Source of the DNA: Cepaea nemoralis
Taxonomy: Eukaryota > Mollusca > Gastropoda > Stylommatophora > Helicidae
Direction of reading: 5' to 3'
Length of the DNA stretch: 64,000 bases
NCBI GenBank assembly: GCA_014155875.1
Contig: JACEFZ010012654.1
Span: forward strand, 62,001 to 126,000
Below the pieces are notes generated by a model. It ran no database searches. It saw nothing but the letters and a program-made list of their open reading frames with translations, and was not told the origin of the DNA. The translations under genes were made by a program, and so were the position numbers. Shown here in pieces: positions 19,430 through 30,819 of this stretch; the stretch's first letter is position 1, and each line of letters opens with the position of its first letter.

Positions 19430-22400
19430 AGTTTTGGTCATAGACCATAACTTTAGGAAGGGAAAATCCCAACTGCACCTCCCCGTGGTAGAGGATGGAA
19501 ACACACTACGGTGTGGCTAACACAGCTCTGGGGACCGAGTATCCACCGGAATAAGTGGACAACTCTGCAGCTGAGCAGAGCAGGGCACTCACTTGTCCTT
19601 ACAGTCGGAAATGGCTGTCAAAGGCAGAGGTAAAAAGACCACCATGTGAATGTGGAAGGCAAGGGGAAACCACCATATTATCTTCCCAAGACTTCATGGC
19701 AAAACATATATCAGAGTTAGTGAACGACGTTAATGGCTGTCTTAGGACATCCTCGTCCGGTAGGGACAGTCATGAGCCACAGGTGACACCAGACCGTCAT
19801 CCAGCTACTGATGGCAAAATCATAACTAAAATAAATAAATTTAGGGTAGGAACATGGAATGTTAGGACATTAAATGAGCTAGGAAAGTTGACCAATGTTC
19901 TAAGAGAGATGGATAGCATGAAAATGAATATACTAGGCGTTAGTGAGATGAGATGGAAGGGATCGGGCAAAATTATAGCTGACAATCACACAATAATTTA
20001 TTCTGGAGGGGATACACATGAAAAAGGTGTAGGAATAATATTAGACGAAAAAACAGCCAAGTCAATTAATGGATACTGGTGTATTTCAGATAGAGTAGTT
20101 ATGGTAAAAATCAAAGGCAAACCAATAGACATAAATATTATACAGGTATATGCACCAACAACAAGCAGTAGTGATGAAGAAATACAACACTTTTACGACG
20201 AAATAGAAATGGTGATGGCTCAAATTGGATCACAAGAAATAAAAATAATACTTGGTGATTTTAATGCAAAAGTAGGAAAGGGGAAAATGGAGGATGTAGT
20301 GGGGAATTATGGTTTAGGTACAAGAAATGAAAGAGGGGAAAAGCTAATAGAATGGGCAAATATCAATGATATGATAATTGGAAACACATGGTTTAAACAC
20401 CATAAAAGACGACTGTACACATGGAAAAGCCCTGATAAGAAAATACGCAACCAAATTGACTACATACTAATTAATAAAAGATATAGAAATGCTTTAATTA
20501 ATGTAAAGACAATGCCTGGTGCTGACTGTAATAGTGATCATGTACCACTATGTGGACAAATAAAAGTAAGATTAAAGAGAGGGAAAAAAATGGTTAAGAA
20601 CATGAGACTTAATAAAGAGGTTCTGAAAATAGATAAAGAACTGCAAGAACAATACAGAGTGACTGTGAAAAATAGGTACAATGCGATAGCTAAATTACAG
20701 AATATAAATGAACAATGGGAAATGTTAAGGGACTCCATTCATCAAACTAGCAAAGAAGTATTACCGGAGAGAGGCAAAATAGCTAAGAAAAAATGGATGA
20801 ATGAAGAAATCTTAAAACTGATGGACAAAAGAAAACAGAGTAAACATGACAAACAAGATTACGCTAAGATAAATAAAGAAATAAAAGATAAATGTGGGAA
20901 GGCTAAAGAAAGTTGGTTAAACGAGCAATGCAAAAAAATTGAATTAAATTCCATTAATGATACAAAAAATATGTACAGACAAATCAGTGAGCTTACAGGA
21001 AGAAAAATAAGAATAAATACAGGGTGTTTGAAATCAAAAACAGGAAAGATATTATTAGAGGAAGGTGCTATAATGAAGAGGTGGAATGAGTATATAAGAG
21101 AATTATATGACGGAGAAAGGGAAGAATTAACAGAAGATAGTAACTTAGAAGGTCCACCTATTCTGAAAGAAGAAGTCGCTGACGCTATGAAACGTATGAA
21201 GAAAGGAAAAACAGCTGGGCCAGATGAAATCACAATAGAAGAATTAGAAGTGTTGGGAGAATTTGGAGTAGATATATTAACCAAAATGTTGAATGATATT
21301 TACAGTAGTGGATATTTACCCAGTGATATGCTGAAATCTGTATTTATAGCTATACCAAAAAGACCAGGAGCAATTGATTGTGAAGATTTTCGTACAATTA
21401 ACCTCATAAACCATATCACTAAGCTTCTACTCAGAATCATAATGAGAAGAAACAAAAAGAAAATAAAAATGGAAATTAGTGAAGAACAGTATGGATTTGT
21501 GGAAGGAAAGGGCACAAACAATGCAATTTATACATTACGGACACTAATAGAAAGGTCAATAGAGAAACAGAGAGACATATATTTGTGCTTCATAGATTAT
21601 ACTAAGGCATTTGATAAAGTAAAACATGATGAACTGATTAAAATGTTGGAAGATATCAACATTGATGGAAAAGATTTAAGAATAATAAAGAATGTTTACT
21701 GGAACCAAGTAGCAGCAATTAAAATGGGAAATAAAGAGGGTAGTTACGAACAGATAAAGCTAGGAGTACGACAGGGGTGTGTCTTGTCACCAGATCTTTT
21801 CTCCCTGTATAGCGAAGTAATAATGAGAGAGATCAAAGAGATGCCAGGAATACTAGTTGGAGGTTATAATATAAATAATATACGCTATGCAGATGACACA
21901 GTATTGGTGGCGGATAATTCAACAGACCTACAGCAATTATTAGACGTTGTAGTAACAGAGAGTGCAAGGAAAGGACTCTCCTTGAATATCAAGAAAACAG
22001 TAACAATGGTAATATCAAAGAAAATGGTGACACCAAAATGTGACATAGAAATAGAAGGAAAAATCCTTAACCAAGTGGATAATTTTAGATACCTAGGGGC
22101 ATTTATAACATCAGATGGAAGATGTACAACAGAGATTAGGAGCAGAATAGGGCAGGCAAAAGCCGCATTTCAGAAAATGAAGAGTATCTTGTGCAATAAG
22201 TCACTATCACTGAATGTAAGAAAGAGAGTGCTGAAATGCTATGTAGAACCAGTTTTGCTGTATGGCAGTGAATCTTGGAATGTAAATGAACAAAGTAAGA
22301 AGAAATTAGAAGCAACAGAGATGTGGTTCCTGAGACGAATGTTGCGAATTCCTTGGACTGCCAGAGTAACTAACGATGACTGCCTGAAACAGGCTAATGA

Positions 22401-22656
22401 AACTAGAACATTATATACAACAATAAGACAGAGACAAACATCTTTCTTCGGTCACGTGATGAGAAGAGAGGCATTGGAGAACATCGTAACAACTGGAAAG
22501 ATCGAGGGGAAGAGAGGCAGAGGTAGACCAAGAGAAATGATGCTGGATGGATTGAGACGGTGGCATGGAGGAATATCATCAGCAGAGTTGATCCAGAAAA
22601 CCAAAGACCGAGATCTGTGGAGAGCCATGAACGCCTACGCCAGCTGGCACGGCACT

Positions 22657-22716
<60 letters not shown>
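19430..22716 (+). mobile_element. RTE-like non-LTR retrotransposon, apparently complete ORF
   Basis: Includes a ~265-bp 5' leader (19430-19695, with the CTCCCCGTGGTAGAGGATGG segment), one long ORF and a (TGA)n tail beginning at the stop codon. The element sits inside a (TTA)n microsatellite: TTA repeats at 19380-19411 flank its left and ATT repeats at 22717-22747 its right. The exact 5' boundary is uncertain. Confidence 0.88.
19696..22659 (+). CDS. LINE APE-endonuclease / reverse transcriptase polyprotein
   Basis: 987 codons from the first in-frame ATG (19696). The frame is open upstream to a stop at 19552-19554 but without another ATG. The APE-type endonuclease begins at VGTWNVRTLNELGKL (19843 on), has ILGDFNAKVGKG in the middle and ends with the catalytic SDH (near 20533). 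RT blocks: KTAGPDEI (~21211), IFIAIPKRPGAIDCEDFR, EEQYGFVEGKGT, CFIDYTKAFDKVKHDE (~21586), GVRQGCVLSP (~21763), the catalytic YADDTVLVAD (~21886) and FRYLGAFITSDGR. The C-terminus has WFLRRMLRIPW, FFGHVMRREALENIV and GKRGRGRPREM. No stop or frameshift, and all catalytic residues I can check are present. Nicks target DNA and primes reverse transcription there. Of the LINEs in the window, the best candidate for an active copy. Confidence 0.93.

Positions 22717-22747
<31 letters not shown>
22657..22747. repeat. (TGA)n then (TTA)n, tail of the RTE-like LINE
   Basis: About 20 TGA units start at the stop codon of the LINE ORF and grade into ~10 TTA units. Confidence 0.95.
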
Positions 22748-22765
22748 GTTATAATTATGTTGTTA

Positions 22766-23339
22766 CGATTGTAAGTTAATAAGTAAGTCACAAATGGCTG
22801 TAGAATAATAACTAACTATGATAACCTGAAAATAGTTGTTTTTTTTTTTCTACATACAATTGTCCCTTTATTTCTCAACATAATTTCCACTAACATTGAT
22901 GCACTTATCGCATCGTTGTATCAGTCCTCCAAAATCGGCTGCATAGAACTGAGTGCTTTGTTTTCATTTACCTGCCCACCCACATAAATGTGTGACTTAC
23001 TTATTGACTCGCCCTCGTAACTTTTTCTACCCAGCTATGGACCGCTTTACGGGACAAACATTTGTCAGCATAAACACTGAAAACCCACCTTGGCGGGAGA
23101 CATTTCGCGAATGACGCCGAAGTTGAATGTAAAGTGAAAACGTGGTTTAGAAAACAGAGCACGCAGTTCCATGCAGCCGGTTTGGGAGGACTGATAAAAT
23201 GTTGGGATAAGTGCATCGATGTTGGTGGAAATTATGTTGAGAAATAAAGGTATGTATAAAAATAAACTGGTTTCAAGTTGTTATCATATTTAGTTAATTT
23301 TCTACAGCCATTTGTGACTTACTTATTAACTTACCCTCG
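22766..23339. mobile_element. Mariner-derived palindromic MITE with TA target duplication
   Basis: Inverted repeats of ~180-200 bp: left CGATTGTAAGTTAATAAGTA, right its counterpart ending TTAACTTACCCTCG. TA on each side (22764-22765, 23340-23341). The right arm encodes KCWDKCIDVGGNYVEK and a stop, as in mariner transposase C-termini. The left arm holds the same in inverted form. The centre on the minus strand (about 23100-23015) encodes a piece like the mariner N-terminal helix-turn-helix (VYADKCLSRKAVHSWVEK). So it is a rearranged deletion derivative, not able to make transposase. Confidence 0.85.
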
Positions 23340-23399
23340 TATTATTATGGTATTATTATTATGTTATTATTACTATGTTATTATTATTTTTTAAATTAT

Positions 23400-24230
23400 T
23401 ATAATATTATTATTATTGCACTTTTCATTCGGATGCAGAGAATCTTCAACAGCTGAATCTTGTCGTAATCTAATTCGCCATCCAAAGTAGAGACAAAAAC
23501 AAGCCTTTCAACCTGCCAGAAAGTCTATGATATCTCTCCACTTTACTGAAAAGAAACCAGTTTCTATCATACATAGCATGTTTTGTGAGTTAGTCACACA
23601 CACAAGATATCGATCTTTGTTATTCTCCATTCATCGGAACGCTGCCGTTAAACATTCTCATGCTGGAAGTCGTGATATCATACGCCAGACTTTCCTTCTT
23701 TACATAGCGTGTGTTAACTTAGGCAGTGAAGCCCCACTCACTCCGTTTAACTCTCAACACAGACCCTTCCATGCAGCATCCATAACACACGCTCGTTGAA
23801 TTAACTGGCTCTACTCCAGCTGGTAATGAGGCACGGTAACTCAGTGGCCTATCGGCCTGGTGGTCACAGTCGGAATCCCCATCGAGGGATTTCACCTTAT
23901 CCAACTGACTTGTGCTTCCACGTCGACTCAGCCTATATAGGATACCAGAAAATGGTATGTGAAATAAAGGCGATCGGCTGTCACATAATACTGGAGGATT
24001 CAGATCCAGAATTGATGAAAGGCCTGAAGCCGCCATCGCTAGGCGCCACAACTATTTGATGTGGAGAAATATGTTCCAAATTTCAGACACCACCGGGATT
24101 CCTGGAGAAGTCCCGAGATCAAAGGGAAACGTCGGCATTCTGTTTACCCGATCAGGAGAATGGAGAAGGGGGGGGGCGGTGCCGTCTTGATTGAAGTCCG
24201 GTCACGTGAGTGACGTCACTCGAACAACAT
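23400..24230. other. No certain gene; possible SINE at 23826-24055
   Basis: 23826-23890 has a GGTAACTCAGTGG A-box-like element but no convincing B box. The rest is unrecognised apart from a G-run (24168-24177). Confidence 0.35.
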
Positions 24231-24479
24231 ATTTCGGCTGTTTGAAGTTAACGAAACTTGCGTTCAGTCTGTGGATGAACTACAGATAACGGGAGTGTTT
24301 TTGTGTTCCTAGTTCTAATGGAGAAGAGGATTTACGGGGTCTCCTGTGTTTTGGAAACTGTGATGAATTGTGAATTCCGACTCCGAACAGGAACACTAGC
24401 ATAAGGTAGTCTAGTATTAAATAGAGTTAGTACTTGAATTTAGTGATAGTGTGTTGTGTGAACGTAGTCTAGGAGCGTC

Positions 24480-25839
24480 GGCCACAGCTGGCTGATGCCT
24501 AGCTTAAAAGAGGTAGAGTGATATAACATTTCACTCGGCAGGGTAACACCAGTGTAATGGGATGATATTCGGTGAGATTTGGGATGGCTGGGGGGATAGG
24601 GGAAATGTAAATGGTGGGATATTCCGGTAGGGAGGCCTACTGGGGCTCCTGTGTTTGTCCGTTTGGTCTTTCCTTTTCCTTACCACCCAAATGTGAAGAA
24701 CTATTGTGCCTTTATGCTAGAGTGTAGTTCTAGGTTAATCAGGATACATGTCTGAGTGGCCTTTGGCCTACAATCACATACAGTGGATTCGAATAGGGTT
24801 TTTCTCTCACAGAATGTTTTATTTTCACCAGGTTCAACTGTTTAACAGAAAGAAAGTATTACTACTAGGTGTGGACAATGCCAGTCACACTGAGTGATAT
24901 TTTACTGTACCGGAGAAATTAGGGACAGCTGGGAGAGGAGAAAAATAGCAGTCACACTGAGTGCGGTTATATTAAAAGGCCTCGGAAATGGGACATCGTT
25001 CCAAAAATTATAAACTCATAGAAATCAGGAGTGTTATCCTGAAAGGGCCAGTGTAGCAGTGATTGAGTGCCTAAGGCAGTTGTTTTTATGAAACTATTAA
25101 CACCTCCATAGACAATGACAATATTAAGTAGAGAGGTGGAACAACAGTGATTTTACAGTAACCATGACTATGTCGAGTGACGATAACTATTAGGTTGTAG
25201 AGAGGTTGCAGAGTAAAGACATTCATTCAGTAACATTCGGCAACCGGACTGAAAGTTGTCTTTAAACTTGGGTGAGATGTAAGGAGATCTTCGTGGGTAT
25301 CGGGATCTTAATGAACATATTAAGTATATAGTGTGTTCCTGATTCATGGACAGTAATAGGCCATATTCCGTAGTAGAGAACAGTCACCCAGACTATACAT
25401 ATGATTAACTCCAAGAAGTCAACCATTATTCGGGGAGATGCTTCATTCGGTGAGACCTGTTCCGAACTTACTGTGGTGTGATGTGGCATGGCCTAACATG
25501 ATGAAGAGCGATCCTGAGCTGACTAATCTATTCTCGCATACACCATAGAAAATACTACATATTTCCACACGCAAACAGTGCACACACACACACGTGACAC
25601 TTTTCTGTATTAAATGTTTAGTTTATCATTTGTTAAAATACAGTCTTGTGTGGGTATGTTCTGGAGGAATATGAAGGGTATTGTTTAGTGGTAAGAAGAA
25701 GAAGAGGAGAGAGAGATATAGTGTACCTGAGATTGACAGGGGGTATGTAGACAAAGGTCTGGCAGAAGCCCAAGCTAAGGAAAAGGATTTTAAACAGTGT
25801 GTCTGTTGACTCCACTTCCCCCTAGGACGACTGGCGACA
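24480..25839 (+). repeat. Gypsy-type LTR relic, right end only certain
   Basis: 25600-25839 matches the 3' part of the LTR at 63190-63404: GTATGT.CTGGAGGAATATGAAGG, GGTATGTAGACAAAGGTCTG, GACTCCACTTCCCCC, ending ...GACTGGCGACA (TG...CA rule). No primer-binding site follows, so this is a solo or truncated LTR of a related family. The left boundary is a guess based on LTR length (1.35-1.65 kb). Confidence 0.55.
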
Positions 25840-26095
25840 CCGGCATTATACTGACCATATTATTTATCGAGTGCTGATTGGTCTCTAAAATATATGGCTA
25901 GCAGCATAAACCAAATACAGTTCAAGACTTATATAGCGTCCTTTACTTTATTATTTGTTGAGTTTTTATTCCCCTAATGTTTGTAACAGAGTCCTTGACT
26001 GCTTTGATTCTTGTTGGTGCTATAATGATTTCCATAATATAATCGTGTTGAATTAACTGCCTCTATTTCAGTTGGCAGTATAATTACTTCTGCCC

Positions 26096-26995
26096 TAGAC
26101 ATCTGTGAAATAAATCACCTTCTATCACATTCGTTACTAGTACGATTGGATGTGGTGGAAATAAGTTACTAGAACGATTGGCTAATGGTGTAATTAAGTT
26201 ACTAGAACGATTGGCTATGGTGGAAATAAGTTACCAAAACAAATGGCAATGATTAAAATAGGTTACTAGAACGACTGGCTATGGTCGAAATTAGTTACTA
26301 GAACGATTGAGAATGGTCAAAATAAGTTACAATGACAATTGGCTATGGGAAAAATAAGTTACTAGAACAATTTCTTTGGTCAAAATATATAACTGGAACG
26401 TCTGCCTATGGCCACAAGAAATTACTAGAGCGATCGGTTAATGCCATTATACGTTATTATAACGAGAAGTTGTCGCCAATATAAGTTATTAGAACGACTT
26501 GTTATTGCCAATACATGTTATTATAACGATTAGTTATTGCCAATGTACGTTGTTAGAACGATTAGTTATTGCCAGTATAAGTTATTAGGACGTCCGGTTA
26601 TGACCACTATAAGTTACTAGAACGACTGATTATTGTCAGAAGGAGTTACTAGAACATTCTTATGTTTTCATGTTTTATTGTTTACGTTTTTAATATTTAA
26701 AATCGTCGTTTATCGCTATAAAAAAAGCAACAGAACGAGCGGATATGGCCAAAAGAAGTTACAAGAACAATCGGTTATCGTCACAAGAAACTACTAGAAC
26801 AACACCTATCACATGTGTTACTAGAACAACACCCATCTCATGTGCTACTAGAACCACAACCATCACATGTGCTAGTAGAACAATCGCCATCACATGTGTT
26901 ACTACAATAACCTCCATAACATGTGTTACTAGAACAAGATCCATCACATGTGCACTAAAATAACCCCCATCACATGTTTTACTAGAACAACCCCT
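26096..26995. repeat. Minisatellite, ~30-32-bp units built on GTTACTAGAACGA
   Basis: Roughly 25-30 diverged units. The left part has the unit GTTACTAGAACGATTGGCTA plus ~12 bases. The right part (26795-26990) shifts to a ~29-bp unit with ACACATGTGTTACTAGAACA. A non-repeat insert sits at 26660-26730. Frames across it are not genes. Confidence 0.9.
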
Positions 26996-27261
26996 ATCCC
27001 TTATATACACGTAAGATAATCCTCTCCATCACAGTTGTCACAAACACCACTACTGAGCCACGTAGTTACCACATTAAAATAACAATTTTCCAGAGCAAAC
27101 ATCTCAAGCACATCTGATGGATGATGTTATCAGCAGGCATGAGATGAATTCCTTGTGGTACAGAATTAGTCGGAAAGTTACATACGCCTGGTCGGTTCAG
27201 TCTCATTGTTCAACGTCAGACAGGGTGATTTGAATGGGCTGGGTCCATGAAAACCACAGTT

Positions 27262-27652
27262 TAGTTTAGTTTAGTCAATGGATCAACATCACGGCACACG
27301 GGTGCAACCCATAAGTGCTCCGTTCTATTCCTAACTCAAGCCTGAGTCCGGAAAATCTCAGCTCAGTGCACAAACGCCATAGCAACGGCGAGTATCCTGA
27401 AATACTTTGAGTATATTTTTAACTCGAAATTTTGCCGGGCAGCGCTGTTAGGCTACTCTTTTTCGATCTCCAACTGCCAAGGGAATTTTTACATGCGCAA
27501 CAATACACACGGGCGTCTGACCACACTACCCAGAGACCAGGGAAAATTTTGTTACTAGAAGTCTATGTGAAAAACTCCCTGCCCTCACGGGGTCTTGAAC
27601 ACGGAACCTCCAGCGCTCGATGTGGACACAATACCTCTAGACCACTCAGCCC
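27262..27652 (-). mobile_element. SINE family S2, second copy
   Basis: Same organisation as 10900-11291: tRNA-like head at the right (GGGGCTGAGTGGTCTAGAGG, GTGTTCAAGACCC), tail at the left with GACTAAACTAAACTAAAC. Flanks CATGAAAAC (27246 on) and CATGGAAAC (27656 on) look like an imperfect target duplication. Confidence 0.82.
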
Positions 27653-27834
27653 CCTCATGGAAACTACAAAAGCACATACAGACCGAATAACATAGTATTC
27701 CCGTAGTTATAAAACAATAACTGTTAGTTGGATGACACAATTAGCCACTACACTTGGGACAACATCAATGTGAGGATGCAAGAAATATCACTTCTAGGAA
27801 TGACCCGTGGTTGGCCACGGTTAACCAATAAGTG

Positions 27835-28195
27835 CAGGGGCGTCACTAGGGGGGTGCGGGGGTGCGGGCCGCACCGGGTGACACCATCAAGGGGTGACAC
27901 CAAAATAAAAAAATTGCAAATTTGACAAAGCAGACACAGCAAAATAACAAAAATTTAACTTTGTCCGAGTTTGTCGAAGTTCTTTATTTATGTTTTACCT
28001 GAAGTATTGAAGTTATATTGTTCAATTTGTTTTCTTTCTTATGTCCTTATTAACTTTTTGACTTATTTTACAAACATTACTATATGCGATTATATATGGT
28101 ACAGGAACACTCGGAAGAAGACCATGGTGAAAGTCTAGAGGGGGGACACCAAGAGTTTACCGCGCTGGGTGACACCAACCCCAGTGACGCCACTG
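27835..28195. mobile_element. hAT-type MITE with perfect 8-bp target duplication
   Basis: 361 bp with terminal inverted repeats CAGGGGCGTCACTAGG and, at the right, CCCCAGTGACGCCACTG (reverse complement CAGTGGCGTCACTGGGG). Flanked on both sides by AATAAGTG (27827-27834, 28196-28203). Eight-base duplication and CAG...CTG ends are hAT hallmarks. Non-coding, G-rich at the left and AT-rich in the middle. Confidence 0.92.
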
Positions 28196-28199
28196 AATA

Positions 28200-28900
28200 A
28201 GTGGACGCCACAATTTATGTTGTTTCAGTCTTTAGTGTTATGGTAAATTCAGTAGTACTCTGTTGATTCAACACAACAATTACAGCCTACATGACATATG
28301 TGACATGAGGTATGAGGGTCCGTTCCGTGATCTTATAGCGACTAATAATTTGGGAATTTTCTTCAGCTGGTTTTGGCGCCTATTCTCGCCGCTAGAATTC
28401 CAGCCTAACTGCTCAGTTTGACCTATATATCTCGTAGTCTTTACTGGTCATCAACAACAACCCAGCTCAACAACCATTCTCCAATGCCGTACCTTCCTCC
28501 CCTCGTGTCTTACATACTTTTACGGTGGAATGTGGCTTATTCAACTGGCTTCTGGTAGAATATTCCATCTTCGAAATGCGCTTCTGGAACCTTTCGTTTT
28601 TGACACAAGATTTACAGAAGAATGTTGGGGATTCACATTCCGCCTGTGTTTTTGACGTACTAATTTATTTATTTCTGAAAATCATCATCACACTGGTCAT
28701 CATCATGATATTGCTGCTATAAATCTTTTTTTAATTTTTGGATTAGCTTACTTTGAACTCAAACGTAGTCCACAACACATGTGCTGCAACTTCTAGTGCA
28801 GTTGAGTGAATTTTACTTGCAGGATTAGCTTTCCCTATTGCCAGTGTCCCTCGCCATCATGCAAACCCACTCTGACTTGTGAGGTACTTGTACGTCCCCA
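28200..28900. other. No gene recognised
   Basis: AT-rich DNA with short unrelated open frames. No splice-bounded coding segment and no repeat match found within the window. Confidence 0.4.
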
Positions 28901-28909
28901 ATTCAAGGA

Positions 28910-29035
28910 AGAGAAGTCAACATTTTAGTCCAATGACCGGTATAAGGATTGAACCTACAACCTCGGTATCAGCGCACCAGAAATTTCAGAGCGAGAGTCC
29001 TTATCAATTCGGCCATTGTTGACCTCTGCTGCTAA
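28910..29035 (-). mobile_element. Probable tRNA-headed SINE fragment
   Basis: In minus orientation GGCCGAATTGATAAGGAC is followed by GTAGGTTCAATCC at tRNA-like box spacing. Only the head and ~40 bases of body can be seen. Confidence 0.45.
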
Positions 29036-29084
29036 TCATCATCATTCCCCTTAATCTGTCCTGTGCAGAACCTCTACCCTAGAC

Positions 29085-29345
29085 AAGTTTTTTTTAATGT
29101 CTCTCTATCATAAGATATTCCTCCAGTCTCTTTTACGGTAAAACTGTCATTACTGTCTATAGTACCTTGCGGTGTAGGATATGGGGAAGGAGAATGGTTT
29201 CTTGAGCCTGAGCCCCGCGAACTATGCAGGTAAGGGATTCGTTTTTCCGTCGACAAACAAATCTATCATCTTATCTAGGATTCGAACCTGGGTCTCCCTA
29301 ATGGTATCCTCCGTCTAACCACTTAGCCAGACGCTCCTCTGTAGC
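29085..29345 (-). mobile_element. tRNA-headed SINE (family S4)
   Basis: Minus-strand head with A-box-like TGGCTAAGTGGTTAGACG and B-box-like GGTTCGAATCC (29272-29345), followed by a body running to a T-rich stretch at 29088. Single copy here. Confidence 0.6.
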
Positions 29346-29722
29346 TGTTACATGTAAATTATCAGTCACACCTTGAAACCACGTAAGTTGTTATCCTCCT
29401 TTTCATAGCGTCCCCGGTACACTTCCTTCCATAATTATCTTTTCTAGACTCCCATGCCCTTTTACATGTTAAAAATGTCTTATTTACCTTATTTTCGCGT
29501 GTCTTAACACAGTTTGGAAGCGAAGTGACTTTCACACTTACATGCGAACCCACTGATCATGCCATCGAATCTTCATCAAGGCGGAGTTTTATGTTGACTT
29601 CGTTTCGCATGGCGGTCCTGGATTAAATGTGCACCAGAAACTGTTCCTGGGCGAAAAGGCGGCCAGCGTGAATTTGACTACTTCAGCAATTTAATGTCCA
29701 CTGGTCTATAAAATAGGGTTTA

Positions 29723-30110
29723 GTACCATGTAAGTACATATAAGTCAGGTCTTAGTCAGATATGACTGAGCTACCGTATGGTAGTAACATATAGGTCAGG
29801 TCTTAGTCAGATATGACTGATCTATCGTATGGTAGTAACATATAAGTCAGGTCTTAGTCAGATATGACTGAGCTACCGTGTGGTAGTACCATATAAGTCA
29901 GGTCTTAGTCAGATATGACTGAGCTACCGTGTGGTAGTACCATATAAGTCAGATCTTAGTCAAATATGACTGAGCTACCGTGTGGTAGTACCATATAAGT
30001 CAGATCTTAGTCAGATATGACTGAGCTACCGTATGGTAGTAACATATAAGTCAGGTCTTAGTCAGATATGACTGAGCTACCGTGTGGTAGTACCATATGA
30101 GTCAGGTCAC
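29723..30110. repeat. 51-bp tandem repeat, ~7.6 units, each with an internal palindrome
   Basis: Unit: TAGTACCATATAAGTCAGGT then CTTAGTCAGATATGACTGAG then CTACCGTGTGG. Units differ at only a few sites (ACC/AAC, GTG/GTA, GTC/ATC). The central 20 bases are a near-perfect inverted repeat (CTTAGTCA / TGACTGAG). Confidence 0.95.
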
Positions 30111-30353
30111 TGGTGTAAATTGTCATGTTATGCTAATATGGTCACCGTAGCTTTCAATATTAATCTCTATATATTTCCTTTCTTCTATGGGTGATCATTA
30201 ACACCTATGAATGTATTTCTTCTGCTGCAGAATACAGGTATGCAATCATATCGGGGTGAAGACTAGGATCAGCCGGAGAGAAATCTATGGGCAGGAGACA
30301 GATAATCGTGTGATCAGACGAATTCAGTTTAAGTCTTTCTACTGACTAATCTG

Positions 30354-30362
30354 ATGATGATA

Positions 30363-30445
<83 letters not shown>

Positions 30446-30640
30446 CTTCATTAAAATGAAAATGACGATTGTTATGATATTAATAATGATGATGTTGATG
30501 TTAGAGGTTCATGATGATGATGATGAAGATGACGATGATGCTGAAGATAATAATGAAGTTGATGATGGTATTGATGATGATGTTGGTGATGATAATGTTG
30601 GTGATGATAATGTTGGTGATGATAATGTTGATATGATGAT
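30354..30640. repeat. (GAT)n microsatellite and degenerate extension
   Basis: ~30 pure units to 30443, then an imperfect GATGATGTTGAT-type region to 30640 containing 4 units of a 15-bp repeat (GATGATAATGTTGGT). Confidence 0.93.
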
Positions 30641-30812
30641 AAACCGTAGCGAGCACATCTTTTACCGTTATCACTCCAGCGGTCATATTCTTGCCTCTTC
30701 CCCATGCCCGATCAACTATATTCTGAAGAATTGCTTTCGACAAGAAATCGTGACTAGCGAAATATCCAAATTCGTGAAGTTTGCGACATAATTTAAAACG
30801 TAACAAAAACAA
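30640..30812 (-). other. Unassigned coding-like segment
   Basis: Minus frame of ~57 codons with ordinary amino-acid composition (KLCRKLHEFGYFASHDFL, then LQNIVDRAWGRGKNMTAG) that ends at the (GAT)n repeat. I do not recognise a family and see no convincing acceptor upstream. Could be a decayed TE piece or an old exon. Confidence 0.25.
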
Positions 30813-30819
30813 GTATTTG

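Noticed and set aside
24480..25839. Full-length LTR element at 24-26 kb
   Set aside because: Only an LTR-like right end is recognisable; no primer-binding site, gag or pol follows and no left boundary or target duplication could be found.
29723..30110. Regular repeats suggestive of a CRISPR array
   Set aside because: Units are contiguous 51-bp tandem copies with no unique spacers, in a eukaryotic genome. The same applies to 26096-26995, 36110-36770 and 44700-45330.
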